64,000 nucleotides of DNA from Aliarcobacter sp. (GCA_028688995.1 JAQTXB010000004.1:161636-225635), one strand, 5' to 3'; positions 17,931 to 27,384 are shown, numbered from the stretch's first letter. The notes: generated from the sequence alone by a model not told the origin. Numbers and translations: made by a program.

Positions 17931-19265
17931 TTGAAAAATATGATTATTTCATTATTTGTATCTGTTGTTTTCTTTTTTGTTGCAACTACCACTTTTAGTA
18001 TGCAACATTCTATTTTAATTGCTTTAATAGCATTATTTGTAATATTGTGGACAAATGAGTCTTTGCCTATTGGTGTTGTTTCGTTATTACCTATAATTTT
18101 ATTTCCAGCATTTGGTATTTTAGACATAAAAACTACAACGGCAAACTATTCTAATACAACTATATTTCTATTTATGGGTGGATTTATGATAGCAATTGCT
18201 ACTCAAAAAATAAATCTACATAAGTATATTTCAAATAAGTTATTAACAATTTTCCCAAATACTCCAAGGGGAATGATTTTTTCTTTAGCAATAACATCAG
18301 CACTATTAAGTTCTATTTTATCTAATTCAACAACTGCTTTACTTTTAATACCAATAGCTGTATTTTTAACCCATGATTTAAGATTAAAAGCAAGACTTGC
18401 TCTTTCAATTGCTTATGGATGTAGTATTGGTGGAATTATAACTCCAATTGGAACTCCTCCTAATTTAATTTTATTAGGATTTATGCAACAACATAATCTT
18501 GAACCAATCGCATTTATACAATGGATGGTATTAGTTGCACCTTTGGCTTTAATAATGTTAATTATAATTCCATATATTTTATCTCTTGGTTTATCTGATA
18601 TAAAACTTGACAAAAAGCTTGAGATGACTGAAAAGCTACTTCCTAATCAAAAAAGATTACTTTTTATTTTATTAGGATTAGTTGTTACTCTTTTAGTAAA
18701 CTCAAAAATTGAGCCTTATTATTCTGGTTTAGGTTTAAATGAAACAGCAATATTATTAAGTTTTGGACTTTTAATGTTTGTTCCAAAAATTGGATTTATC
18801 GAGTGGGAAGATGCAAAAAATATCCCTTATGAAATAATCTTCTTATTTGGTGCAGGTTTTGCAATTGCAGCAGCATTTTCAAAAACAGGACTTGCAAATG
18901 TAATTGCAAACTATATGTTATCTTTAACACATTTACCTGTTATTGCTTTAATATTAATTATTGCTACAATGATTACATTTACAACTGAAATTACTTCAAA
19001 TACAGCTCTTATTTCAATAGCTCTTCCAATTATTTACTCTTTAGGTCAAGTTGCCAGTGTAAATATGACTCTTATTTTAATGGTTGCAACAATATGTGCT
19101 TCATATGCCTTTATGCTTCCAATTGCAACTCCACCAAATGCAATAGCCATGAGTAGTGGAGCAGTAAAAGTAAAAGAGATGGCAAAATTCGGATTTTTTA
19201 TAAATATATTAGCCATTTTAATGATTACAATAGTTGCTTTAGTTTATTGGCAATACTTCATCTAA
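17931..19265 (+). CDS. DASS/SLC13-family anion:sodium symporter
   Basis: This 444-residue membrane protein has about 11-12 helices and the paired family motifs SNSTTALLLIP and TSNTALISIALPI, each an SNT sodium/substrate site, plus GTPPN (IGTPPNLILLG) and ATPPNAIAMSSG. The TTG start is chosen because AAAGG ends 6 nt upstream; the in-frame ATG three codons later would be too far. Family members import dicarboxylates, citrate or sulfate; the substrate cannot be told here. It closes the aroB-mog run. A short degraded copy of its 3' end lies 520 bp downstream, after the next gene. Confidence 0.88.
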   Translation: MKNMIISLFVSVVFFFVATTTFSMQHSILIALIALFVILWTNESLPIGVVSLLPIILFPAFGILDIKTTTANYSNTTIFLFMGGFMIAIATQKINLHKYISNKLLTIFPNTPRGMIFSLAITSALLSSILSNSTTALLLIPIAVFLTHDLRLKARLALSIAYGCSIGGIITPIGTPPNLILLGFMQQHNLEPIAFIQWMVLVAPLALIMLIIIPYILSLGLSDIKLDKKLEMTEKLLPNQKRLLFILLGLVVTLLVNSKIEPYYSGLGLNETAILLSFGLLMFVPKIGFIEWEDAKNIPYEIIFLFGAGFAIAAAFSKTGLANVIANYMLSLTHLPVIALILIIATMITFTTEITSNTALISIALPIIYSLGQVASVNMTLILMVATICASYAFMLPIATPPNAIAMSSGAVKVKEMAKFGFFINILAILMITIVALVYWQYFI

Positions 19266-19272
19266 CTAAATT

Positions 19273-19305
19273 AAATTCTAGCTTTTAAAGCTGGAATTTT
19301 TCTCC
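19273..19305 (+). terminator. Terminator closing the aroB-to-DASS run
   Basis: A 12-bp stem with one G-T pair (19273-19284 with 19288-19299; arm AAATTCTAGCTT) is followed by a run of T. Confidence 0.75.
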
Positions 19306-19326
19306 TTTTTAAATAAAAATACAAGT

Positions 19327-19347
19327 TGTGACACCATATGTGACACC
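19327..19347 (+). promoter_or_regulatory. Direct repeat TGTGACACC x2 upstream of a -10 box
   Basis: TGTGACACC occurs at 19327-19335 and 19339-19347, a 12-bp period. A TATACT hexamer follows at 19355-19360, so the repeats cover the -35 region of the next gene. This looks like an activator or repressor site, but no regulator can be named. Confidence 0.4.
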
Positions 19348-19388
19348 CTTTTGTTATACTTTTTAGATTATAAAAAAGGAATAACAAA

Positions 19389-19742
19389 ATGAAATTACCA
19401 GATTTAATAGGTCTGTATTTAAATAGTTATTTAATAGAACCTATAGGAAAAATTTTAAATATATCAGAAAGTATAATAATTTTTGTTTTGATTGCAATAT
19501 GTGTAGTTATTTTTGGATATGTGAGTAAATTATATATAAATACATTTAATAGAGATCTTTATATGGAAGAGACTATTCAGAAGTTTGGAAATGAATTAGA
19601 TTTAAAAGACAATTTAAGTTTTGCGGAAAAAATTACATTATGGATCGAAGATGGTTATGGTGTTGAGCTTTGTAATAAAATGGCTATAACAATAATAATT
19701 ATTGGAATTTTATGGGAAATTATAGAAAATTCATTTGTTTAA
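19389..19742 (+). CDS. Small membrane protein of unknown function
   Basis: I do not recognise this 117-residue protein. It has two hydrophobic helices (about residues 29-51 and 95-112) separated by a charged, mostly helical loop of about 45 residues that contains YMEETIQKFGNELDLKDNL. AAGGA 8 nt before the ATG supports the start, and its own promoter is visible (see the direct repeat upstream). It sits between the DASS transporter and a 46-bp degraded copy of that transporter's 3' end, which suggests the gene arrived by insertion or that a second transporter copy was lost beside it. Confidence 0.7.
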   Translation: MKLPDLIGLYLNSYLIEPIGKILNISESIIIFVLIAICVVIFGYVSKLYINTFNRDLYMEETIQKFGNELDLKDNLSFAEKITLWIEDGYGVELCNKMAITIIIIGILWEIIENSFV

Positions 19743-19784
19743 AGGCAATTTCTTATTTTAATCTGAAGTTTAGGAACGAAGAAT

Positions 19785-19830
19785 ATGGTAACAATAGTTG
19801 CTTTAGTTTATTGACAATATTTTATTTAAC
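19785..19830 (+). pseudogene. 46-bp degraded copy of the DASS transporter 3' end
   Basis: Bases 19785-19830 match 19221-19266 (last codons and stop of the transporter) at 40 of 46 positions, including 20 identical bases in a row. The copy encodes the same MxTIVALVY peptide but TGG has become TGA. Homology ends abruptly at the left edge. It is a scar of a duplication or insertion that bracketed the small membrane-protein gene. Confidence 0.7.
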
Positions 19831-19845
19831 AATCTTCATAAAAAT

Positions 19846-19867
19846 ATTATAGCCTTTTGGCTATAAT
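19846..19867 (+). promoter_or_regulatory. Perfect palindrome containing the -10 box of mutS2
   Basis: ATTATAGCC (19846-19854) and GGCTATAAT (19859-19867) form a perfect 9-bp inverted repeat around TTTT. Its right arm contains TATAAT (19862-19867), which ends 6 nt before the mutS2 ATG. No ribosome-binding site is present in between. It may be an operator on a leaderless promoter, or a weak hairpin end for the upstream gene. Confidence 0.45.
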
Positions 19868-19873
19868 CCCGCC

Positions 19874-22075
19874 ATGCAAAATATATTAAAAAAACTAGAC
19901 TTAATTGATTATATAGAGAGTTTCTCAAAGCTTATGGCTAGGGAGAAATCTATTATTTTAGAAGGTGATATAAACCTTCATTTTAAACTTATAAATGAGT
20001 TGTCAAAATTTGACATAAAAGCACCAAATAAAATTGAAAATCTTGATACACCTTTGATGCATATTCAAAAGCAAGGTATCCTAAAAATTGATGATATTTT
20101 TGAGTTTATCAAAATGATAAACTATTTTAGATACTTAAAAAGATTTAATTTTGATGGAAAACTTGCTGAATGGCTTGATAAAATAGTTATTCCAGCTGAT
20201 ATTATAAAAATCTCAGAATATTTTGACGATAAAGCAAATCTAAAAAATGGAATAAACGAAGACTTTGACAATATTAAATATGCAATTTCTAAAAATAAAG
20301 AGATGATAAAACAAAGTCTTTACAAGATTATAAACTCTACAAAAATAAGAACATATTTAGTTGATTCTCAAGTTCATTATATAAATGGCGAAGAGTCTTT
20401 ATTGGTTCGTGGTGGATTTAATCACGTGTTAAATGGTTCTGTAATTGACCGTTCTAACTCTGGATTTTTTTATGTGATTCCCCATAGTATTTCAGAATTA
20501 AAACAAAAACAGAGTGATTTGCGAAATAAACAAGAAGAAATTTTATTTAAAATTTGTAAAGAGATTTCCTCTTTATTTGAAAAGAATCTTTTATTCTTAA
20601 AGTTTTTAAATAAAGAGTTTGATAGATTTGATCACTATCAAGCAAGACTATTTTTTGCAAAAATAGGGGATAAAAACTTTATTCTTCCATCAAAAAGTGG
20701 TGTTAATAAACTTGTGGATTTTTGCCATCCAGCCTTACATAATGCAAAACCAATATCAATTGATTTCACAAAATCAGTTGTAATGATTACAGGAGTAAAT
20801 GCAGGGGGAAAAACTATGATGTTAAAATCTATTTTATCAGCTGTTTTTCTTTCAAAATATCTACTTCCATATAAAGCTCACCATGATACACAAGTTAGTA
20901 ATTTTAAATCAATAAATGCAGTTTTAGATGACCCTCAAAGTGTAAAAAATGATATTTCAACATTTGCTGGACGTATGGTTGAGTTTTCAAAACTTTTTGC
21001 TTCAAAAAATGCAATAGTTGGAGTTGATGAAATTGAACTTGGAACTGACTCAGATGAAGCAGCAAGTTTATTTAAAGTAATAATCGAAGATTTAATCCAA
21101 AGGGATATAAAAGTAATTATTACTACTCACCATAAAAGATTGGCTGCACTTATGGCTGCAAATGATAATGTTGAGCTAATCGCTGCACTTTATGATGAAG
21201 AAAATCAAAGACCAACATATGAGTTCTTGCAAGGTACTATTGGTAGGTCTTATGCCTTTGAAACAGCAACAAGATATGGAATTCCTTTAAGTGTTGTAAA
21301 AAGAGCTAGAGAAGTTTATGGAGATGATAAAGATAAGTTAAATGAGTTAATAGAAAGAAGTAGTTCTTTAGAGAGAGAATATAAACAAAAAATTGCAAAA
21401 CTAGATGAAGAAATAGCAAATATGCAAAGAATTACTTCTAATCTAAAAGACCAAAAAGAGAAATTAGATGAGCATATTTATTCTGAGAAATCAAAACTTC
21501 ATAAAGAGTATAGCAATGCCCGAGATGAAGCAAAAAAAGCTATAAAAGCTAAACTTGTACAAGAATCACATCAACATCTAAATATTGCTCACAAAATTGC
21601 AAGCGAAATCAAAACTGAAAAAGTTCAAGAAGTAGTTGAGTTTAAAGCAGGGGATAGAGTTAAATATAGAAATACAAAAGGAACAATTGTTTCAATCAAA
21701 GGTGCAAAAGCATTTATTGAAAATGATATGGGAATGAAAGTTCAAGTTCTTATTGCTGATTTAAGTAGAAGTGGAAATCCACCTCCAAAAATTCCAGCAA
21801 AAAAAGCAACTGTAACTATTGAAAAACCAGAAACTGGAAATATAAAACTAGATTTACATGGACAAAGAGCTGATGAAGCCCTTGAAAATCTTGATAAGTT
21901 TTTAAGTGATGCATTATTAGCTGGTTTTGAAGAGGTTTTAGTTTATCATGGAATAGGAACTGGAAAACTTGCCTTTGCTGTAAAAGAGTATTTGAAAAAA
22001 CATCCAAAAGTTAGAGGTTTTGAAGATGCACATCCAAGTAGTGGTGGTTTTGGAGCTAAAGTTGTAAAACTTTAG
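19874..22075 (+). CDS. mutS2: MutS2 family ATPase/Smr endonuclease
   Basis: The 733-residue protein has a MutS-type core with Walker A GVNAGGKT (307-314), a Walker B region AIVGVDEIELGTDSDEA, a helical coiled-coil stretch (about 490-570), a KOW-like segment (GDRVKYRNTKGTIVS), and a C-terminal Smr nuclease domain with LDLHGQRADEAL and VYHGIGTGKL. MutS2 acts against homologous recombination and, in other bacteria, on collided ribosomes; it is not the mismatch-repair MutS. In Helicobacter it protects against oxidative DNA damage. The ATG lies directly after a TATAAT box, so the mRNA may be leaderless. Confidence 0.95.
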   Translation: MQNILKKLDLIDYIESFSKLMAREKSIILEGDINLHFKLINELSKFDIKAPNKIENLDTPLMHIQKQGILKIDDIFEFIKMINYFRYLKRFNFDGKLAEWLDKIVIPADIIKISEYFDDKANLKNGINEDFDNIKYAISKNKEMIKQSLYKIINSTKIRTYLVDSQVHYINGEESLLVRGGFNHVLNGSVIDRSNSGFFYVIPHSISELKQKQSDLRNKQEEILFKICKEISSLFEKNLLFLKFLNKEFDRFDHYQARLFFAKIGDKNFILPSKSGVNKLVDFCHPALHNAKPISIDFTKSVVMITGVNAGGKTMMLKSILSAVFLSKYLLPYKAHHDTQVSNFKSINAVLDDPQSVKNDISTFAGRMVEFSKLFASKNAIVGVDEIELGTDSDEAASLFKVIIEDLIQRDIKVIITTHHKRLAALMAANDNVELIAALYDEENQRPTYEFLQGTIGRSYAFETATRYGIPLSVVKRAREVYGDDKDKLNELIERSSSLEREYKQKIAKLDEEIANMQRITSNLKDQKEKLDEHIYSEKSKLHKEYSNARDEAKKAIKAKLVQESHQHLNIAHKIASEIKTEKVQEVVEFKAGDRVKYRNTKGTIVSIKGAKAFIENDMGMKVQVLIADLSRSGNPPPKIPAKKATVTIEKPETGNIKLDLHGQRADEALENLDKFLSDALLAGFEEVLVYHGIGTGKLAFAVKEYLKKHPKVRGFEDAHPSSGGFGAKVVKL

Positions 22076-22083
22076 CTTTTAGC

Positions 22084-22482
22084 TTAATAAATATAAGTTT
22101 TTAGAGATTTTATAAACTCTTCAATGGTTTTATTTACAGCTTCACTTGGAGCTTCTAAAAAATTTATTACAAATGAATCTTCCATTTCACAAACACCAAT
22201 ACTTCTAGGTCGAACTGCCATTATTTCAGGTGTTGGTATCTCTTTTCCAAAACAAAATATTATGTTTTTTGCATCTTTTATATTTGGATTTATCACGTTA
22301 TTTTTTAAACTTGAAGTATGTTTATAATGGTCAAAAATAGCTATAAAAGCTATATCTGGACGTTCCTCAATTCTTTTTTTAAGTGCAGTGATTATTTCAT
22401 CAACGTTTTTAAATTTTAATTCATCTTTTTTGTATTCTATTTCAAATATAGGATATTTATCTTTAAATATTTTTTGTTTCAT
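22084..22482 (-). CDS. Conserved small cytosolic protein, probably DUF6858 family
   Basis: The 132-residue soluble protein has no signal peptide or membrane helix. Conserved-looking blocks are FIAIFDHYKHT, DAKNIIFCFGKEIP and AVRPRSIGVCEMED. I believe this is the DUF6858 family common in Campylobacterota, but cannot confirm it here. Its start overlaps the stop of the upstream gene by one base, so the two are co-translated. No function is known to me. Confidence 0.75.
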   Translation of the reverse strand: MKQKIFKDKYPIFEIEYKKDELKFKNVDEIITALKKRIEERPDIAFIAIFDHYKHTSSLKNNVINPNIKDAKNIIFCFGKEIPTPEIMAVRPRSIGVCEMEDSFVINFLEAPSEAVNKTIEEFIKSLKTYIY

Positions 22483-23042
22483 TATTTTCCTTTCTTATTA
22501 ATTGAAGTAAATGAATTAAGAACACAATCCATTCTCTCTTCTAAATCATTTGCATCAAGATTCATATAATCTGTTTGTATTTTATAAACTAATTTATCAT
22601 CATATTTAAATTCAAACACCAAATAACCAGCATATCTTTTTGCTTCATTGTTTTTTTTACCACTATCTTCTTTATCATTTTCATATATATAATAATCTAT
22701 TAGAAGTTTTTTATCATCTTTATTAGTTATGGGCTTTTCATTAATATATTTATCAATGATTTTTTTTAGTTTTTCATCACTTTGCTCTTTAGTTAAAATA
22801 TTTATTAAATGACTTTTCATATATTTTGAATATTTAATGTCAGAGTTTATTTCATACTTATTTGATTCAAAAGAATCTATGGCACTTTTGATTGGATTTT
22901 CTACAAATATCTTTTCAAATGTAGTAGTTTTTGTTTGACATTCCAATCTTTTTACTTTTGAACTTTTTGTAGCTTCTTTAAATATTGCATAAAAAATTAT
23001 ACTAAATAAAATTATTACTACAAGAGGTAATATTTTATTCAT
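22482..23042 (-). CDS. Membrane-anchored protein of unknown function
   Basis: This 186-residue protein has one N-terminal membrane helix (about residues 4-22) and then a charged, probably periplasmic domain with a Lys/Asp/Glu-rich middle. AAGGGA upstream of the ATG supports the start. I do not recognise the family. It is followed immediately by the small DUF6858-like gene. Confidence 0.7.
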   Translation of the reverse strand: MNKILPLVVIILFSIIFYAIFKEATKSSKVKRLECQTKTTTFEKIFVENPIKSAIDSFESNKYEINSDIKYSKYMKSHLINILTKEQSDEKLKKIIDKYINEKPITNKDDKKLLIDYYIYENDKEDSGKKNNEAKRYAGYLVFEFKYDDKLVYKIQTDYMNLDANDLEERMDCVLNSFTSINKKGK

Positions 23043-23052
23043 TTATCATCCC

Positions 23053-23082
23053 TTATTTGATTTTTACGATATTATCAAATAA
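23053..23082 (-). other. Inverted repeat just upstream of a ribosome-binding site
   Basis: TTATTTGAT (23053-23061) and ATCAAATAA (23074-23082) are perfect 9-bp arms around 12 nt. On the minus strand the second arm runs into the AAGGGA ribosome-binding site of the 186-residue gene. It has no T-run, so it is a poor terminator; an operator or an mRNA hairpin affecting translation is possible. Confidence 0.3.
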
Positions 23083-23133
23083 AGAATAATAAGTCAAGAT
23101 TATCTATAAAACATAAGTAAATATAATAATAAT

Positions 23134-26037
23134 CTATTTTTTTGAGATATTCAAGTTTATTGCAGAACTATTATTCTCAATTTTATTTGTCATAACTATT
23201 TGTTTTGGATTAATACCTTTTTCTTTTACAAGATAGTTAGAAATATTTGTTATTCTATTTTTTGCAATTTTTTCTAAGTTTGGTATTTTTATTTTTTCAT
23301 TTAAAATTAAAGCTTCGATTTGCTCTGGTTTTAGATTCCTATCATCATCTTTTCTTGCTAAATAGTTTTGTTTTTGTTGAGCATAACCTTCTGTATTCAT
23401 ATCATAAGAAGCTGTTAATTCAATAGCTATTTCATTTCTTGCTTTTAAAATTTGAGAGATTTTATCTAAAGTCTCTTTTTGAATAGGTCCAACTTCATCT
23501 TCAAGTAAACCATATTTAACACTACTTATTTCATCTTCACTAAAGTTAAACATTGCTCCAAGAAGTGAAAATGGCGCAGTTACAGCTTTTGTAATTAGAT
23601 TTGTAAACGCTCTCCATAAAATTGAACCAATAGCAAATTGTGGGTCATCTACATTTCCAGAAACTGGAAGATTTATATCTATCACACCTTTTGAGTCTTT
23701 CAATAAAGATATTGCAATATCTAAAGGTAAAGAGATAGCATCAGGGCTTTCTACTTTTTCTCCAAACTCTAATTGTGTTATTACAATATTGTTTTTTGCT
23801 TCAAGATTTGATTCTTCAATGTTATATTTTAAATCTAAATCAAGTTTTCCAGCTTTGATTTCTCTTCCTACAAATTTACCTGAATATGGAGTGAAGTTTT
23901 TTATTGCAATATTGCTAAAAATTAGATTTATATCTGTTAATAGTTTTATATTATTTGGATGTAAAATTCCTGTTATTTTAGCAACTCCATACTCATCAAC
24001 AACACCTTTTACTTCAAGATTTGTAGTGCTTGATTTTGTGTTTTTAAACTCTGAGATTTTTCCATTTAATTTTGTTACAGTTGTTTTAAAAGGAAGTGGC
24101 AAGTTTTTATCTTCAAAACTGAAAATACCATTTGTGATATTTACAGGTCCAACATTAATTTTTGTTTTAGAAGGAGTTCTTTTTTTATTTTCAACAATTT
24201 TTTGCTCTTTTTGAACAACTTTTTCTTCTTCTTTTGTAGGTTTTTCATCCTTTTTTATTGCATCTTTTTTAGCTAAAACCACAGAAATATTTGGTTTATT
24301 TAAATTTGTTTTTTCAATTTTAAATTCAGCTTTTGAATTCGAAATCTTTTTAATTTCCAAATTTAAATTTTTAGCCAATATTTTTGTTTTATCACTTGTA
24401 TTTAGAAATTCAAGATTAGGTTCAAGAAGTTTGATAGAATTTATAGATAAATCATCTTTTTTATTAATTAAGTTATTAACATCAAGTTGAATATCTTTTG
24501 CTTGTAATTCAATATTGTTTGTTTTATCACTCATATTTATAGTTGATTTTATTAGTTTTATCTCTTTTATAGATATGTTGTCCTTATCAAGTAAAAATGA
24601 ATTTACATTTAGATTTATATTTGAAGTTTGTAGTTTCATTTTAGATTTTATATCATCAAAATTTAAACTTGGAGTTTTTAAAGCCATAGAATTTATATCT
24701 AAAATATTCTCTTTAAATGACAATTTATCAAGATTTATATTTGCATTTTTTGCTATTAGAGATAAATTATTGTTATTATCAACATAACTTAAATTTGGAT
24801 TTTCAAAAAGTAAACCACTTAAATCAATATTAGAGCCAATAATTCCCAAATTTGTAAGATTTATATTAAAAGCTTTACTTTGAGAAATTGAATTATTTAC
24901 CTTATCATTAAAAACAAAATCACTACTATTTACTTTTATATTTGATAGATTTATAGTCCAAGGTTTTACTTCTTCTTGTGGTTTTGCTGTGGTAACTTCA
25001 ACTTTTAACTCTTTATTTTTTTCCTCTTTTGTTGATGGAGTATTTATAAGATTCGCAAAGTTAATTCCATTTTTATCTAAAACCATATTTGCTTTTAAAG
25101 TTTTAAAATTAACATCATCAAAGGCTACATTTTGATTTTGTAAATCAAAAATGAAATTTCCAATATTAAGCTTTTCAAGATTTACCAAAGAATTTTTATT
25201 TTGTTTTAGGTTTAGATTGTTTAACTCAAATTTGTCCGTACTTAGAGTCAATGCAAGCTCATTTGTAGTGTCGATATTATAATTTAGAATAAGATTTAAA
25301 TTTGTTTTTTCATCTAAATCAAAATTTAACATATCTTTTTTATATGTAAGAAACTCTTTTAATCTTAAATCTTCAATTGAAACTTTTCCATAGGCTTTAA
25401 ATGGTTGCAGTTTAAATGCTCCACCAATAGAAACATTTGTATATTCGTTTAATTTTAGGGTTAAATTATTTGAAGTTAGGCTGTTTTTATAAGTTCCTAA
25501 ATCATATAAAGTGTAATTTATATTTTTTAAATTTAAAGAGTAAGGAATTTCACCTTCTTTTGAATATTGAACATTTGCATTATCCAATGTAAGCTTTGAA
25601 ACTAAAAAATTTATATTTGAAGAACTTTGTTCTTCTTCTTTTGGCTCTTCTTTTAATGAGGGTTTCACTAGATTCGCTAGATTTAAATTTCCATCTTTAT
25701 CTTGAATTACATTTATAAAAGCATCTGTTAAAGTAACTTCTTTAAATCTAATATTTTGTTGTTTAATTGATCTTAAAAGTGAAAAATCAACTACAAATTC
25801 TTTAAATGAAGCAGTTGTAACATTATTTGAATCGAATATTTTAAAATCATGAATTATTATTTTAAAAGTAAGTGGATTAAATTCTATTTTAGCAATATCA
25901 GTTTTTTGAGTGAGATTTTCATCTAGATTTTTTATTAATTGGTCTTTTAAAACAATAGGAAGAACCTTAAAACCAACAGCTATATAAACAATTATTAATA
26001 AACCCAATCCATAAAGTATTTTCTTTAGTTTAGTCAT
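23134..26037 (-). CDS. AsmA-like protein with DUF748 domain
   Basis: The 967-residue protein has a single N-terminal membrane helix (about 8-27) followed by a long periplasmic region of beta-rich AsmA-type repeats (LEKLNIGNF, LDKLSFKENILDI and similar) and a C-terminal DUF748 part with FTPYSGKFVGREIKAGKLDLDLKY and an OmpA-like tail (ELTASYDMNTEGYAQQK). AsmA-like proteins such as YhdP, TamB and YicH are large envelope proteins, several of which carry phospholipids between membranes. It is the first gene of a minus-strand run with two small genes 91 bp downstream. A low-complexity Lys/Glu stretch (KKDEKPTKEEEKVVQKEQK) splits the repeats. Confidence 0.88.
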   Translation of the reverse strand: MTKLKKILYGLGLLIIVYIAVGFKVLPIVLKDQLIKNLDENLTQKTDIAKIEFNPLTFKIIIHDFKIFDSNNVTTASFKEFVVDFSLLRSIKQQNIRFKEVTLTDAFINVIQDKDGNLNLANLVKPSLKEEPKEEEQSSSNINFLVSKLTLDNANVQYSKEGEIPYSLNLKNINYTLYDLGTYKNSLTSNNLTLKLNEYTNVSIGGAFKLQPFKAYGKVSIEDLRLKEFLTYKKDMLNFDLDEKTNLNLILNYNIDTTNELALTLSTDKFELNNLNLKQNKNSLVNLEKLNIGNFIFDLQNQNVAFDDVNFKTLKANMVLDKNGINFANLINTPSTKEEKNKELKVEVTTAKPQEEVKPWTINLSNIKVNSSDFVFNDKVNNSISQSKAFNINLTNLGIIGSNIDLSGLLFENPNLSYVDNNNNLSLIAKNANINLDKLSFKENILDINSMALKTPSLNFDDIKSKMKLQTSNINLNVNSFLLDKDNISIKEIKLIKSTINMSDKTNNIELQAKDIQLDVNNLINKKDDLSINSIKLLEPNLEFLNTSDKTKILAKNLNLEIKKISNSKAEFKIEKTNLNKPNISVVLAKKDAIKKDEKPTKEEEKVVQKEQKIVENKKRTPSKTKINVGPVNITNGIFSFEDKNLPLPFKTTVTKLNGKISEFKNTKSSTTNLEVKGVVDEYGVAKITGILHPNNIKLLTDINLIFSNIAIKNFTPYSGKFVGREIKAGKLDLDLKYNIEESNLEAKNNIVITQLEFGEKVESPDAISLPLDIAISLLKDSKGVIDINLPVSGNVDDPQFAIGSILWRAFTNLITKAVTAPFSLLGAMFNFSEDEISSVKYGLLEDEVGPIQKETLDKISQILKARNEIAIELTASYDMNTEGYAQQKQNYLARKDDDRNLKPEQIEALILNEKIKIPNLEKIAKNRITNISNYLVKEKGINPKQIVMTNKIENNSSAINLNISKK

Positions 26038-26151
26038 TACAAACCCCTTTATACAATTAAATAATAAAATTTAAAATTTTTTAATTGAATTTTATTATAA
26101 CAAAATAAAGTTAAGTTAGCTAAAATCTGCCCTAACTAAAAGGATATATAA

Positions 26152-27252
26152 ATGACTATTATAGAATTATTTCAAAAATTATTAAGATTCAAATCACTAA
26201 CTCCAAATGATGATGGAGCATTCGATTTTATAGAAGAGTATTTAGGGGCTGATTGGACTTGTATCAAAGTAGATATGGAAGGCGTAAAAAACAGATTTTA
26301 TTATAAAAAATTCAATGAAAACCCACAACATCTATGTTTTGCAGGACATATTGATGTAGTTCCAGTTGGTGAAGGTTGGCCAATCGACCCATTTGCAGCA
26401 GAAGTTGTTGATGGAGTAATAAGTGCACGTGGTGCTCAAGATATGAAAAGTGGCGATGCAGCCTTTTTATATGCTTGTAAACACGCCCAAAACTTTGATG
26501 GAATGTTAAGTATTTTAATGACAAGTGATGAAGAGGGTGAGGGAACTTACGGAACTATAAAAATGCTTGAACATCTAAAAGAGATTAATATGATTCCAAA
26601 CTACGCAGTTGTAGCAGAACCAACTTGCGAAGAGGTATTTGGTGATGCCATAAAAGTAGGACGACGTGGAAGTATAAATGGATACCTAACAATCCAAGGA
26701 AAACAAGGACACGCAGCATATCCAGAAAAAGGAATAAATCCAGTTCATCAAATAGCTCCAATCTTAGAAAAAATTGCTGGCTTTGACCTAGACAATGGAG
26801 ATGAATATTTTGCTCCAAGTAAACTGGTAATCACAGATATTAGAGCTGGTATGCAAGTAACAAATGTAACACCAAATAAACTTGATTTGATGTTTAATGT
26901 TCGAAACTCAACAAACACAAAAAGAGAAGATGTAGAAGCATACATAGAAAAAATCTTCGGACACTTAAACTATAGTTTAAGAACAACACAAGGTTCATAT
27001 CCATTTGTTACAAACAAAGAATCAAAAGTTGTTAAGGCTATGGAAAATTCTATTCAAGAAATTTTAGGAATTAAAACAAAACACTCAACAGCAGGTGGAA
27101 CAAGTGATGCTAGATATTTTGGTGCATTTGGAATCGAAGCTATCGAGTTTGGAGTTATAAATGATACTATTCATAGTATTGGAGAGAGAACTACTGTTAA
27201 AGAGGTTGAGGGATTAGGAAAAGTGTTTGAAGATTTGATTAGGAAATTTTAA
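26152..27252 (+). CDS. dapE: Succinyl-diaminopimelate desuccinylase
   Basis: DapE hydrolyses N-succinyl-LL-diaminopimelate in the lysine/meso-DAP pathway that feeds peptidoglycan. The 366-residue M20 peptidase has the metal ligands in FAGHIDVVP, the bridging aspartate in ARGAQDMKSG, the catalytic glutamate pair in TSDEEGEGTYGT, and the C-terminal histidine ligand in NDTIHSIGERT. AAAGGA lies upstream of the ATG. It is a single gene with its own terminator. Confidence 0.96.
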   Translation: MTIIELFQKLLRFKSLTPNDDGAFDFIEEYLGADWTCIKVDMEGVKNRFYYKKFNENPQHLCFAGHIDVVPVGEGWPIDPFAAEVVDGVISARGAQDMKSGDAAFLYACKHAQNFDGMLSILMTSDEEGEGTYGTIKMLEHLKEINMIPNYAVVAEPTCEEVFGDAIKVGRRGSINGYLTIQGKQGHAAYPEKGINPVHQIAPILEKIAGFDLDNGDEYFAPSKLVITDIRAGMQVTNVTPNKLDLMFNVRNSTNTKREDVEAYIEKIFGHLNYSLRTTQGSYPFVTNKESKVVKAMENSIQEILGIKTKHSTAGGTSDARYFGAFGIEAIEFGVINDTIHSIGERTTVKEVEGLGKVFEDLIRKF

Positions 27253-27253
27253 A

Positions 27254-27292
27254 ATATGTCATAAGCAATTTAGCTTATGACATATCTTTTTC
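27254..27292 (+). terminator. Terminator after dapE
   Basis: A perfect 13-bp stem (27254-27266 with 27273-27285; arm ATATGTCATAAGC) with a 6-nt loop begins 2 bases after the dapE stop and is followed by CTTTTT. Confidence 0.85.
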
Positions 27293-27384
27293 AGAAATAA
27301 TTAATATATATACAAAATTGTGATTTTTTTATTGTAAAATAATTTTTTATATATTTTAAAAAAGCTAACTGAAAAAGGTTTATC

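Noticed and set aside
23789-24214. 141-codon plus-strand frame inside the DUF748 gene
   Set aside because: It is antisense to a long, clearly coding gene, with a Phe/Ser-rich composition typical of shadow frames.
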